From Blastomussa wellsi (taxonomy: Eukaryota > Cnidaria > Anthozoa > Scleractinia > Plerogyridae): a stretch of DNA of 64,000 bases. The notes beneath the pieces were generated by a model. That model was not told the origin of the DNA, did no database searches, and saw nothing but the letters and a program-made list of their open reading frames with translations. Below are positions 1 through 11,547 of this stretch, piece after piece (position 1 is the stretch's first letter; the number at the start of each line of letters is the position of its first letter). The stretch is taken from contig OX393565.1 in assembly GCA_947652115.1 (NCBI GenBank), positions 10,548,407 through 10,612,406 of the forward strand, read 5' to 3'. The position numbers were made by a program, and so were the translations under genes.

Positions 1-51
1 TTGGAGTCTCTACACATACTATGTTCATCTGATTTCTAAATTGAAATGAAA

Positions 52-221
52 TGAGATTACAGTGAACACTAAGGCCCTTGAGCATACAAGAAAGTACTGC
101 GAGAACATTGAATCAAAATTAATGCTGTATATCCATTCTGGTGGAGAACATTTTTTTGAAACAATGTTCTCACAGTACTTTCTTGTATGCTCAAGGGCTT
201 TACTGTTCATTGTAATCTCAC
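52..221. repeat. Foldback MITE-like inverted repeat
   Basis: Two arms of about 60 bases (52-110 and 162-221) are near-perfect reverse complements around a 50-base spacer, so the segment can fold into a long hairpin. It has no coding capacity of its own; short ORFs on both strands here are products of the palindrome. Typical of foldback or MITE debris in invertebrate genomes. Confidence 0.8.
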
Positions 222-249
222 AGTTATTGTGGATGCAAAAAGTTTCTTT

Positions 250-254
<5 letters not shown>

Positions 255-286
<32 letters not shown>

Positions 287-331
287 ATTTACAATTGCGA
301 GCCGATAGGCGAGCAATTGTAAAGCCCATAC

Positions 332-356
<25 letters not shown>
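255..356. repeat. Second foldback inverted repeat
   Basis: Arms 255-303 and 306-356 are near reverse complements; the shared core reads CTGTATGGGC...CAATTGC and its complement. It lies 35 bases from the preceding foldback repeat and is a different sequence family. Confidence 0.75.
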
Positions 357-371
<15 letters not shown>

Positions 372-1124
372 ACAATGAATTGAATGCAAAGTATTGTTAT
401 TCGATTCCATTGTGCTTTGCATTTTAATCAGTAAAGATCTGTATCAAAAGTTAATAAATACTAATCAGCTGAGCAGGAGTTTGTATCAAAAGTTAATTCT
501 ACTCTTGATTTGTATTGGGGTTTACAGAGCATTCATGTGACCTAAATAGTACCTTTGCATTGGATCTACTCCTTATGAATTATTAATGAATTTTACAAGA
601 AATGTTAAAACATTTTAATTTGTGTTTCAACAGAATGATGCCCGTGTTCCTATATGTCTACTGATTTCCAGAGGATATAGACAGAAAACAAAGATATCCA
701 AAGTAACAAAGAGAAAACATCAATTTTCAAGAATATGGCATAGCAATCAACATAAGATTATAAATAACTGATATTTTAAAGCTCACAACTGAACTTCATA
801 ATAACCAATGTACAATCCAGTGCTGATATTCCAATGATAGACTGGCCCATGCAAAAACACGTAGGTTATTATAAGTAAGCGGACGTAAAACACATGCTTT
901 TCGGTAACACACACTTGTCATGACTGTCTGTTGACTGGCCTTACAGTTGACTGGCCTTACAGTGTGTTTGTGTTTGTGTCTGTGACAGTGCCAGTCTGTC
1001 TTATCTTGCCGTCACACAAGGAGGATTCAACTCCAAACTAAAGAAATCAACATCACTTCAAACCCATGTTTGATGAGTAACATGTATGTTGCTTAAAACA
1101 CAGAAAACATTAACAAACTCTTAC
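357..1124. other. Intergenic or intronic, no gene seen
   Basis: AT-rich sequence with stops in all frames. A short direct repeat (GACTGGCCTTACAGTTGACTGG) sits near 940-962 beside a GT-rich patch. If the minus-strand KDZ-like gene continues, its next exon must be in this stretch or to the left of the window; I could not find one. Confidence 0.5.
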
Positions 1125-4100
1125 TTTTTGCTTGGATCCTTTATAAACTCGGTGAATGTGACTGTCAACTTTTTCGTTTGATGCTAGAAAAGTTTCACCA
1201 TAGTAGCAATCTTGCTTTCTTCTAAAGTGAAATGAAATAAAGCCAACAGAAGATAGAAAGTGAGTTTGTCTTTTACATTTTTCTATCACATCATTTACAT
1301 GTAAAAATGTAGTTTTAAGCCTCACTATTTCTACCATTCAAATGACTAGCTATCTCAATCTGATATCAACCTGTACTGGCTAATATTCTGTAATGTATAT
1401 GGTGTTTAGAATCATAACCTCTTTTTATAATGCCAGATGTTCTATTAACTTGTAAAATTATTTATTTTAAGTAAATAAATGATTGTTAATTTAGTGTTAA
1501 TACTACATATAGTTACAGTACCTACACAAAAATACAACAACTAGTTACTTAAATTTATTAATTAATATATTTTCATGTTTGGAAACTTGACACATTAGCT
1601 ACATATGCCAGGTACATACCCATTCCTAATTGCTCCAGAAAAAATTTAAGTACATAACTAATTATGCCTACTTAAGTCACAATAAAAATCAAATCACATC
1701 AATTTACAGCTGATAAGTGTTGGTAAATAGTTATACACTCACATCCCTGCAGATTTAAATTTGTATAATTTCATATTGCCATCCACGTGAACTGAATGTT
1801 GGGAAATGTTACAACATGGGCATTCCATCCAGTCCATGTGTCGCAGCTTTTCAAGTTCAAATTGGAAAAACTTCCATTCTTTGAACGCAATTCCAAATGT
1901 TGTGGGATTGACTGTTGCAACCTGTGAACCACAAATTAACAAAAATGTACTGATACCTTTCCTTTGATTGGCAAAATTAAAAAAAGAAAGTTTACTCCTA
2001 CTCAGTGAATAGCTGTTTTAACAGTACAAGACAGACAAATCATACAGATGTACAAGTCGGCAACCATTTGTTCATCTTGTTTGAATTTAAGTTAGTAAGT
2101 TAGCCTCTGGTTGACCCAAGAAATCCACAGTGGAAAATCAAATTCATGATGGACAATTCGACTACCAAAATAAGATGACTTCCAGGACATCCAAAATCTT
2201 GCCACTGAAATGACTTCTGTATTCTCGTGTGAGAACAACCAATGACATACCTTTATCTCTGAATAGGGCAAAATGAATGGAAAGAAAATAACAACCAGAT
2301 TTTCTAAGTTACTTCAAAAACAAATAAAAAAATGTATATCAAACCTAAATTTGTAGAGAAAACCCAATGACAAGTTTGCAACCATAATCAAATTTGATTA
2401 ATTACAGGTGGAAGGAAGGCAACACTCACACGCCCTTTTTGTTTGGAATACAACTCAATTGATTTCAAGAACGAGCGCTCAGATATCCCAGGAATTTGTT
2501 TCTGGAGATTATCCCAAAATCCTGAATGTGTCAAAACCGCTGGATCAGATGTTGAGAGCACTTTAAGACACCCAAGGCACTGATATTTTCGGTGACTTAT
2601 GTCAAACCGTCCTGGAAAGAGAAAATTATATTTGATCAGGCAAGCCAATTATTGGCTTTCATTAACACTTGCATAAAATGTGATGCTGGCTTCCTAGAAT
2701 ATGTATAGTGCATAAAGCTACATTTTGTAGATACAGTCGACTCCCGATAACTTAAACCCTCGCTAACTCGAACCAATTTTCCTTTCCTTTCAGGTCATTT
2801 TCTATATAATTTTACCCTCGATAACTTGAAGTCCCGATAACTCGAACCTTTTGAAGGTTCGTGTTATCGGGAGTCAACTGTACAATTTAAAGAAATCAGA
2901 GAATTTAACTTTAAACAGCCATTAACATTGACTGAAGAACCAAAATCTTGTCAAGGTCAATAAAATTAACCAGAAAAATAACTACAAAACCATTAGCTAA
3001 AGTGCAGAGCATACCAAAAATAAACACAAAGATTTCACCTTTAAGGGTAACAACAATGCAATGATCAGACTCCAGTGACATTTCAAGGGGTTTGCATTTC
3101 TTGTTGCAAGCTGGACAGACAATATCTGTGTTTGGAAGCCACCTTTCTGTCATGAAAAGGGTAACTATAAGTAAATCAATGAATACAAAATTGGAACAAT
3201 AACATCTAAACTTCGGGGTCTGAAAAATACTGAGCATGGACGCCCAGGACAAGCTGAAAATTTTACCAGCAAGTGTATTGTTTCTCGAAGAAGCCCACCG
3301 GGCCGTGGTGATTTACTGACGAAGTTTGTGAAAAATGCGAGGCATTTTGGGGTACAATACAGACCTTTTTGTCGACATGTCGTCAAATTTTGTTCCCTTG
3401 TTTTAATCGGTTTCGATTACCATTTTTACGTGCTTCGTAACTTTCAGACCCAGTTTTCCCGGTAGAGGCCATAAGGCCAGGCCACTATTCCCCTAACAGC
3501 GTGGTCTTCTGCCATTATCGTACGATTATGGATAAGTTTGTCACGAAATCGCCAAAGCCTGTTACCAGTAACACGAGTGCTGAAAAAAAACGCAAAACGA
3601 AAGACAAATATGACGAAAGGGAGTACAATTCCAAAAGATGCAAAAAGGTATTCCAAACAAGGTGGCTTCAGGAATTTCTTTGACTAAGAGTAGATTCTGA
3701 ATGCGGTGTTATGAAATGCAAAATCTGTTGCACGTGGCCAGTAATTTCTGACCCTCAGATTCCTTTTTTTACCATCGTGCTATATATTGGACAACCAGGT
3801 CCTCATGCCGGGCAAGTGCTTTTTGCCTCCCACTGGCCCAGGGACAAGTTTTGTCAAAAATATTTGTTGGACCCTGAACTTAAATGAGAGTAGAAATGTT
3901 TTGTAAGGAGGCTGGAAATTAATAACAAATAAATTGGTAAGCTAGAAAATCTGACAGACAACTAAACACTGTAACACAAAGTAACTACAACTGAAATAAT
4001 AATAATAAATTCAATAACAATTACAGTAGTGGCAATTAAATGTTGGTTATTGCCTTTAAAACAGGACAACCTTTACACAAAACGGTAACAAATTGATAAC

Positions 4101-7100
4101 AAGCTGGAAGTTTTACACATTTACCAACAATAATCCACTCTCCATCACTGCTCTTTGAAGTGGTTGCTGGGATGGGTATGTAGTGGTCATTAGGGAACTT
4201 AAGCATCGACGACGAACTGGACGACGACGACGTTTCATATCCGTGAAAGACTGGGGAGACAGTTTCGCTTTCGGCGGGAAAACTGAAAGTTAAGCAGCCG
4301 TTCTCAAGAAAGACGACGAAACTTTCTGTACCTGCGATAATTAATGAAAATTTTCTGCCTTTATGCGGGTTTTTGGCTTTTAGGGACGTCCTTAATTTTC
4401 TTCTTATAAGCCATGCCGATGGTATCATCGATGATGAAGAATTTATTGTGCTTTACGACCTTTATTCTTCGAGAGATCCGGATTTTCCATACGATCATTA
4501 CACAGCTTTCGACCTTGATGCGCTCGATGAATCAGAAAGTGTAGCAGAGTTTCGTTTTTGTAAACGGGATGTACGAAAGTTATCAAACGTTCTACAGATT
4601 CCAGACACCATAATCTGCGATCAACGGTCCATTTGTGACGGCATTGAAGGTCTTTGCATACTACTGAAGTGAATGTCTTACCCGTGTAGATATGGAGATA
4701 TGATTCACAGGTTTGCTAAACCCGTGCCATGTCTGAGTATGATTAATAACCACATGATTGACTACATTTATGATACTCATGGACATAAGGTGCTGAACTG
4801 GAATCATGGAATCATGAAATTCTTAGTCCTGTTAACCTCCAAACGTATGTTAATGCTGTAACAGCCAAGGGAGCTCCACTGGACAACTGCTTTGGGTTCA
4901 TTGACGGGACGGTAAGACCTATTTCACGCCCCGGAGAACACCAAAGAATTCTTTACAATGGCCATAAGCGGGTACACGCCCTCAAGTTTCAAAGCATAGC
5001 ACTGCCAAATGGTATCATAGGAAATCTGTATGGCCCGGTTGGTAAGTAACATCCAATATAACCGAATTTGAATGCTTAGGGTGTACTTAGTTTCTTTAAT
5101 GAACTTGCAACTCTCATGTACAAGCTTTACTTGACTTATTTTTAACATATTTCCTAAAAGGAGCATATCCTGTTAACTGTAAAATGTTTGTTCATGTAAA
5201 TTTATGCTCCTTTCCTTTAACAAAAATACCCTACGAGAACTCCCCCCCAATCCCTAGACCACCATGCCTGCAGTCATTTAAAATATGTAGTCAAATAAAT
5301 CACCTGCCATCCAAGTACTGACCCTACTTTACACATCCCCACCACTTCCTCCCTGTCAAAAATACACCTCAATGCTGTTCCTATTCATTTTTTACCTAAC
5401 ATCTAATATAATATCTGTCCATTTTTAGAAGGAAGAAAACACGATGCTGGCATGCTTGCTGACTCAAGGTTGCTTGATGACTTGGAGCAGTTTGCTTTTA
5501 ATCCAGCTGGCCAGCCCTTGTGTGTCTATGGTGACCCAGCTTACCCACTACGAATACATCTTCAACAACCCTTTAAGTATGGTGTTCTTACTCCCCAAAT
5601 GGAGGAATACAACCACAGAATGAGTGCTGTCAGGACTTCTGTAGAGTGGCTCTTTGGAGATGTAGTAAATTCATTTAAATTTAATGATTTTAAAAGAAAT
5701 TTGAAAATCTTTCTTAACAGTGTTGGAAAGATTTATGCAGTTTCTGTGATACTTCGAAATGCACTGACATGCTTGTATGGAAACCTGACCTCCACTTTTT
5801 TTGATCTCACACCACAAAGACTTGAAGATTGTTTTGCTTAGGAAATGGTATGAGCAGGTTACTAAAAACTGCAGCTTTAACTATGTGTAAGCTATAAAGC
5901 CAGCATTAGCTGCTTTTGAACAGGTTGGGCTATACTGTTTAGAAAACTGTGATATCTAGTTCTATTTCGTTTGCTTATCCTTTTTTACATTTACCGGTAG
6001 TTTTCAAATTTCACTCTAATCATTGAAGCACATATCTCAGAACGCTGGCAATTCGTTTCTAAGTGTTTCCATCTAAGGCAGTCTTGTTTGAAATAAATAA
6101 CTTGGACATATATCAATTAGAAAAAAATGCTTATGAACTTAGTATTCGATGTAAAAAAAGAAGTGTACAGCTGTGAAATTCTTAATAAAGTAATGCACCT
6201 AGCGATGTAAATCCTGTGTGTGTGTGTGGGGGGGGGGGGGGGAGGGGGTGCATGCATAGGTGGGGGATTTGAGCTTAGCTGAGACTTGCTGTTCAATTGT
6301 CCCCAAGACAGGACAATAAGTATCGGTACTGTCAAATCCTCCACCTATGCCCACCCCCCCCCCCCCCAGGATAGTTTTTACATTGATAGGTGCATCAAAG
6401 AATTTACTAAATGAAGAGCAATGTCATAAGATATTTAAAAGCACTTTTTCAGTATGTACATGTAATCAGAATAATTGGCATCTCCCTCAGCATATGAAAA
6501 TGGAATAAACAACTTTTATTGAGAAAACAAGTTAAATACAGCACTGTGAGTTGTGCAAGCACTTTGTTGACCATAACTGTCTTAATAAATAATAAAATGC
6601 AGTCTTTGAATCAAAAATAGCCTGGCCTGTTAGCCTTAACTTTTCAAAACCTGCAACATTTTCGAATTTAGTTCAATAACACAACTTATGTCTAACTGCC
6701 AGCAGAGCCAACTAGTAACAATGTGAAACTATGAAAAGAGACCTCTGCTAGTTTTCAGGCTTACATGTACAAGAAATGGGTAACAAACTACAACTGTTTA
6801 TAACAATTTACTCACGGCCATGGACTAAGATAAGAGGTTCATTCCTTCTTGTTTTCAAAGAATGCCTTCAAAAGCTTGGTTTGTTGCTCCTGTTGTGCGG
6901 CTAGCATAGCTTGCATACTTTGCAGGCTCTGTTGTTGCATCTGCATCTGTGCCATCAGTGCAGTAAACATAGCCTGCTGTTGTTTGTGAGCTTGATCTTG
7001 CTTCTCAGACTGCACCTCCATTTCTCTCTTCCTGACCTCTAGCTCTTGTTTCCTGTACTCTTTTTCGTTGTCCAATCTCTCTCTCAGGTAATCAATGGCT

Positions 7101-9691
7101 TCAGCAGTGCTTCGCCTTACTTTTGGCTTCTTCTGTTTGTTCTCCTGATCTTCAACTTTAGGTTTAGCCATTCTCTCCAGTGCTCGCTTCCTGACTTCCT
7201 CTGCTGTCGCCTTTTCTTTTTCTACCTTGCTCTTCTTGTCCCGGTCTTTTGACTCTAAATCCTTCTTGGCTTCCTTCTCTCGCTCCAATATTTCCTCTAA
7301 CAGGCTATCAAGCTCTGTCTGCTCCACTTCGATACCCGACGCTTTCTCTTCCATTGTCAACTTTTGTGCATATTTGGTCGATAGCAATGTAAACCGGTCA
7401 CGAACAGATCTAGCGGTCACTCTGAAGCTCGGCTGATGTATGCTGTTCAGCTGCTGGGCTACGGATTCCCATGACTGCCCTCTTTCAGGAGTCCTAGGCT
7501 TGAACTTGTATGGTTCGCTCACAAGCACTTCCCTGCACATGATTACATCGTGGTCTGTTGTCCACTGAAAGTACTTGCCTCTGTTAAAATGAAAGACAAA
7601 GAAACTACAAGTAACAAGAAAGTCCCTCTTGTCGTAAAAATTTATTTGGCAGCTTCAAGGCGGTAACAATAATAAGGCGATAACAAGAGTGTATTGCCAT
7701 CCACAGCTTACGTTTTCTCAATTTCCCCCTGAGGAAGAGCGGCGGCCATTATTATTGGCAATGTAAACACTCGCAATGTTATCCTGCAAAAGGAGCAAAA
7801 AACACAATTCATTGTGATGTAGTCACATTCTTTCACTCATTCAAGTATAAAGCTTCGCAAATTAGAATCTACTTGCGAAAAGAGCTTCAGGAACACCTCT
7901 TTTACTTACGTTTTCGGGAGAACGAAATTCCATACAAAATGCCGTCCTCGTCGAAACGTGGACGACTCATTCACAAACACGAACATGCGTAGTACACACA
8001 AAACATGAAATCAGACTTCCGGTCGTCGTCGTCCTCGGATTTCGTCATCGGTGCTTAAGTTCCCTATTAACTACAGCATCCCGGTCATGAAAGGGCCAAC
8101 ATTCATGCAGTATTTGATCACAAATACTGCATAAATGTTTTGCACTGGGACATTGATGGCATCTCACTACTGCAACCCTCTGTGAACATGTGGAGCAGAT
8201 GTTATCTTCGGGAATTGCAAAAGATGACAACAACATGGCCTTGCAAATAATGGCTCGGGACTCTAACCAACTTTCAGCTAACACTGTTTGCCTTTCGGCC
8301 CATTTCTGTTTCTTTGGTGGAACATTTGTTTGCCACTTGACCAGTAGTTCCTTTGCATCCAGTAATATTTCCTTCATTTCCCCTTTAGAAAATAATTACA
8401 GTTATAAGAGTCATGCAAAAAAACCCCCATAAAATTAATAAGATTTATATGGTTATAACTGATACTTACATTATGTAACAGCTGTGTAAAAATCCTTCTC
8501 TTTACTAAGAACATTAATTTTTGTATCTAAGAATAATAAATTCTGGCCACAGTCTGTGCTGTCCAAGAGCTGTAACCTATCAAAAAACCTGTTATTTATA
8601 TGTAAATAGGGCTGAATATGCTGGATGAGATAAGAATGTTACAAGTGATCTTGGCCTCATTTAGCATCATTTACTAAGAAAGCAATGAGGTTAAGATGAA
8701 AACAGCAGGTGATTGGAAACTTGAAGACAGCCCTAGCAGTCTGTTAATCAGATGCAAAAAGAAAAATGTTGGGAGAAACATTGTATGCAATAAAACATCA
8801 TACAAACCTAAGATTGCACTATGACCTTAAGGTGACCGAAATGAAGATGAACCTTGGTCATCTGTAAGGTGAACAATAAACAAAACATTTGCATGGGCAT
8901 GTCATACACTATTCATTCAATAAGCTATTATGAATGAGTTATTCACATGGCTATCTGAGCAATAAAATTGTGTAAATATTATAGAAAAATAGGAAAATAG
9001 AGGTTACTACACTGACAAGCAATAAATTGCGCTAAAAATTCAAAAGTAAAAGCAAATTTTTGTCTATGTCTGGCACTGCTGCAAAGAATACTGTGACTCC
9101 TCAAGGAGTCTCAGTCCAGAATAACAAAGTCAAGGATATTTTGCATATTGATAGCGTAAAAACATCATAGGCTTACCTGTATATAGGCTTCATAGGCATT
9201 GACATAGAATAGGTGCTATTGCAATGTGAACACGTAAATATTGAAAAAAATAATGCTGCATCAGTTGATTGTCAGGCTCGTAAAAAGTTGAACTCACCGT
9301 CAAAACTGCAGCTGTCCAGCTCTGAACATGTTGACTTATCCATCTTCTTCCGCTTTCCTCCTCTTTGTCCAGAGTATGTACCTTTGTTATTCCGAAATCC
9401 AGTAACTGGATCCGTGCTAAATTCGAAGTGCCGAGGTCTTTGTTGTCTTTTTTTACCAAGACCCAACAATTCTTTACTTTTATTTAGCAACTTGCCCATT
9501 GAAGGAAGCTTCCTTTTACGAGGACGAGAACCTGTGGATTATTCAAATCATACAAGCTTGTAAGGAAGAATTACAAGTACTAAAATAAATTCCGACAGCC
9601 TGAAAGCGGTTCCCTCGAAAGCTAATAGTTGAGCAAAGAGTACGAAAACGCCACTATAACACGGCCTCTTACCGCCACTACCGTCTGCCAT
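1125..9691 (-). CDS. KDZ-transposase-like cysteine-cluster gene, 5' part, split by a Harbinger insertion
   Basis: Seven minus-strand exons join in matching phases with GT-AG borders: 9691-9673 (start ATG), 9531-9298, 8382-8066 plus 4188-4125 (one exon cut by the 3.87-kb Harbinger), 3146-3039, 2611-2430, 1921-1743 and 1221-1125. They give about 400 residues with no stop. The start MADGSG is followed by a basic, Gly-rich region, then a zinc-binding cluster (CSTCSQ...CHQCPS...CSICD, exon 3), CPACNKKC (exon 4), YQCLGCLK...SGFWD (exon 5), and MECPCC...VHVDGN (exon 6). The last two resemble the cysteine-cluster (CxC) regions attached to KDZ (Kyakuja-Dileera-Zisupton) transposases. The DDE catalytic part is not in the window, so this is the N-terminal portion of a larger gene. 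It could be a KDZ element or a domesticated copy. The Harbinger insertion should disrupt it unless spliced out. Confidence 0.7.
2734..2880. mobile_element. pogo/Tigger-like MITE
   Basis: A 147-bp non-coding element with inverted ends CAGTCGACTCCCGATAACTT and, on the opposite strand, CAGTTGACTCCCGATAAC. It is flanked by TA on both sides (2732-2733 and 2881-2882), the target used by Tc1/mariner-pogo transposases. It also contains internal copies of the CCCGATAACT word. It sits in an intron of the KDZ-like gene. Confidence 0.75.
3501..3900 (+). pseudogene. hAT-type (TTF zinc finger) transposase remnant
   Basis: The plus frame from the ATG at 3528 encodes a Lys-rich leader, then [10 protein letters not shown], an in-frame TGA (3682-3684), and immediately [16 protein letters not shown]. 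This W-x2-x-F-W-L...MxCxxC order is the start of the TTF/BED-like zinc finger that precedes hAT transposases and ZNF862-like proteins. Nothing recognisable of the catalytic domain follows. The TGA replaces what is usually a Trp in this motif, so a point mutation is likely. It lies in an intron of the opposite-strand KDZ-like gene. Confidence 0.5.
4192..4232 (+). repeat. Left terminal inverted repeat of Harbinger 1
   Basis: Matches the reverse complement of 8020-8065 with a few substitutions and a small length difference in the CGA-repeat tract. Confidence 0.85.
4373..5841 (+). pseudogene. Harbinger transposase (DDE_Tnp_4 type), inactivated
   Basis: Two exons: to 5041, then 5429-5841 (GGTAAGT donor, TTTTTAG acceptor, phase kept). 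The catalytic triad is visible: D in FGFIDGT (4903-4905), D in GDPAYP (5533-5535) and E in TSVEWLFG (5644-5646). Two lesions break it. There is an in-frame TGA at 4670-4672. An 8-bp tandem duplication (TGGAATCA at 4800-4807 and 4808-4815) shifts the frame before the first catalytic Asp. No convincing start codon lies in frame upstream; the frame is open from at least 4262. The product would have cut and joined element ends in the nucleus. The partner Myb-like gene in the same element is intact. Confidence 0.88.
6210..6368. repeat. G-tract/C-tract inverted repeat between the Harbinger genes
   Basis: A TG run and a G-tract (about 6228-6247) are followed by GCATAGGTGGGGGATTTG. About 75 bases later come CAAATCCTCCACCTATGC and a C-tract (6354-6367). 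The arms pair, and the G-run could form a quadruplex. It lies between the 3' ends of the convergent transposase and Myb genes. Confidence 0.75.
6839..7749 (-). CDS. Harbinger Myb/SANT-like DNA-binding protein
   Basis: Two exons, 7749-7712 (ATG start, [12 protein letters not shown]) and 7580-6839, joined at a phase-2 GT-AG intron, give 259 residues with no lesion. The N-terminal half is a Myb/SANT-like domain: [17 protein letters not shown] and [13 protein letters not shown] are the tryptophan-anchored helices. A highly charged helix follows, then a Gln/Met-rich tail (about residues 215-255), consistent with a coiled coil. In PIF/Harbinger elements this second protein binds the element ends and helps nuclear import of the transposase. 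It converges on the transposase gene. It may still serve other copies in trans, since its own transposase is broken. Confidence 0.87.
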
Positions 9692-9812
9692 GTTGGAATT
9701 TCATGCGACGAGTCAGCAAACCACAGGCCCTGGGATCGAGAATGAAAGTGTTGCACAAGAATAACGACTATCATAATAAGATTTAATACTATTAGATATT
9801 CTGGTCTCGAGA

Positions 9813-11414
9813 TCATGTTGGCTCTATGACAGTGTGAGCTCGTGCCCCGATGCTTGTGAGATTTTCCCTCATGTACCAGATCTTGGCCGTTTTTTCCGAA
9901 TGACACAATAATTTATGCACATCATTGTTGTCGATTAGCGGACGCCCAGTTTTTATGCGGTGCTTTTTGTTCGCTTCTTCTACCATGGTGACAATGCATT
10001 TTCGAAAGTCAGTGCACGAGACGCGAAGATCTGGTCGAATGCCCGTTTGGCTCCACAGGTAAGTCACGCAAGTTCCGATAGTACCAGTTGCAAACGGTTT
10101 GCCTTCTTTTGTTACAACCAAGCTATTTTCCTCAGGCGAGTTGACAACCATCGGCCGGATGTCCCGAATATAGACATCGACAAACCTGTGAAGCCGCTCG
10201 TCCATAGTAACGATGACTGGTCCATCTACTTGCCGCTTGTGTCTCGTCACCAACATCACAAAACAACTAGGATATTCCGGTGCCCGTTTAGCTTGCCTAA
10301 AATTCTCGATGGTAGCCGTCTCCAGTGCTTTGGGGCGCGTGCCACACGAGACTGCCAGACGGGTAATGAGGTAATCTCTAGCTTGCACAAACTGGAAAGT
10401 TCCCGTGTGTTTACCATTCAGACCAAACAGAGACTCGGCCTTTGCAATCACTGGTGATCTCAAAAAGGCTTGAAAATCTTCCTTTGTCAATCGATTTTCG
10501 CATTCTTTTAAATACCGTTCATTTTGAAGCACGGCCCGTTCCTTGGCAATGGTCGATCGCCAACCGCTGATTTTATCTATAACGTCAATAAATATTTTGA
10601 TGGTACTTTCGGAGATGGACGGACCGCCTTCGCTCGACTGACTGCGTCTGTGGCACCTCACGAATTTGCTGAGACTACCTAGATATGACATGAGCGTTCC
10701 AGCGCGGATTAAGGTACAAATTCTGGATGTCTTTACCACCCGGATCGATGTCCTCGAGAATTTTTTTCACTTGGCTGGCGTGCTGGAGTCGGACACGTTC
10801 GTCCTTTTGGCCTTCGTCCACCCTCCCTAGGAAGCTATAGAATTCGATCAGCAAACGATTCTGGTCCGTGGAGATGCGCCAAGTTTCGAAAAAGGCCTTA
10901 GCTCCAGGCAGTTCATAATCTTCGTCAGCAGCATTGTCGTCGATGATCATTCGATAATCCCGTCCTTTACTCTAATTTTTGCAGATTCAGAGGGCAAGTG
11001 GTTAGGATGATAAACCTCTGCAGTTTTTCGAAGCCAGTCCAACTTTTTCTTTTCCTTAAAACCGTGTCCTTGTCTTAAATGCTTCCGCAAATGGCTGGTC
11101 ATAAAACTACAACCTTTGATGGGGCCCCACTTTAACATAATTTGTTTTTTCCTTGATGGCCTGGATCGACCTCTTCTTGGTGTTTCTTTGAACTCAATTG
11201 GCGTTTCAAATCGCCTCCGTGGTAATTGCAGCCTTCCAAAGGGCAGCGGCGGACCTTGTGATGTTTCGTCGAGGACATGTTTTCGATCACATGGGGCCAA
11301 CAAAGCGATCCGTACTTCCATACCCATGACGCAAACCATTTCCATATAATAAAATAATAATAATGATAATAACAACCACTGGCTTACTGAAAAGGTCGAG
11401 TCCAGCTCCAACAT
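9813..11414 (-). pseudogene. Tyrosine recombinase (Crypton-like/viral integrase), frameshifted
   Basis: Three minus-strand reading frames follow one another: 11414-10947, 10950-10675 and 10739-9813. The first two overlap at ATGA (10950-10947); the second and third overlap near 10690 where the frame shifts. The first piece has a Cys-His zinc-finger-like stretch (KGCSF...HLRKHLRQGH). The second is a helical, core-binding-like segment. The third carries the catalytic domain, with Arg in SCGTRPKALE (residue 135 of that frame), Arg in CTDFRK, His in LLCHS and the nucleophile Tyr in AKIWYMR. Such enzymes integrate or excise DNA through a 3'-phosphotyrosine link. The layout resembles cnidarian Crypton-type recombinases. 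The ATGA overlap could be viral gene packing, so not every break need be decay. Confidence 0.65.
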
Positions 11415-11547
11415 GACGGGGAACCCTGTACGAGGGCAATTGAGTAAAGGCTACTACTTGGTATTTGGTATGGTGACGTATTAGCTCTCGTGAACATGGA
11501 TATCAATACACTAATTCAGGGAATAGTTTTATTGGTCATTTCTTCGT
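11415..11547. promoter_or_regulatory. Divergent intergenic gap in the virus-like island
   Basis: 133 bases between the starts of the recombinase (minus) and the next ORF (plus). It presumably holds both promoters, inferred only from gene orientation; I see no clear TATA box. Confidence 0.3.

Larger units (their letters stand above)
4192..8065. mobile_element. PIF/Harbinger element 1, complete, 3874 bp
   Basis: Inverted ends begin AGGGAACTTAAGCA on both sides and continue with similar CGACGACG-rich sequence for about 40 bases. The 3-bp ATT at 4189-4191 is repeated at 8066-8068 and is the target duplication. The element holds the two convergent genes expected of PIF/Harbinger: a DDE transposase (plus strand) and a Myb/SANT-like DNA-binding protein (minus strand). 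Removing the element and one ATT restores an open exon of the surrounding KDZ-like gene with correct splice phase, which confirms both borders. Confidence 0.93.

Noticed and set aside
4036..4428. 130-codon minus frame as a separate gene
   Set aside because: It mixes the Harbinger left end (in antisense) with the tail of KDZ-like exon 3; only 4188-4125 is a real coding piece.
6117..6344. 75-codon proline-rich minus frame
   Set aside because: Translation of the G-tract region between the Harbinger genes.
9960..10457. 165-codon plus frame
   Set aside because: Antisense shadow of the tyrosine recombinase, whose catalytic residues are visible on the minus strand.
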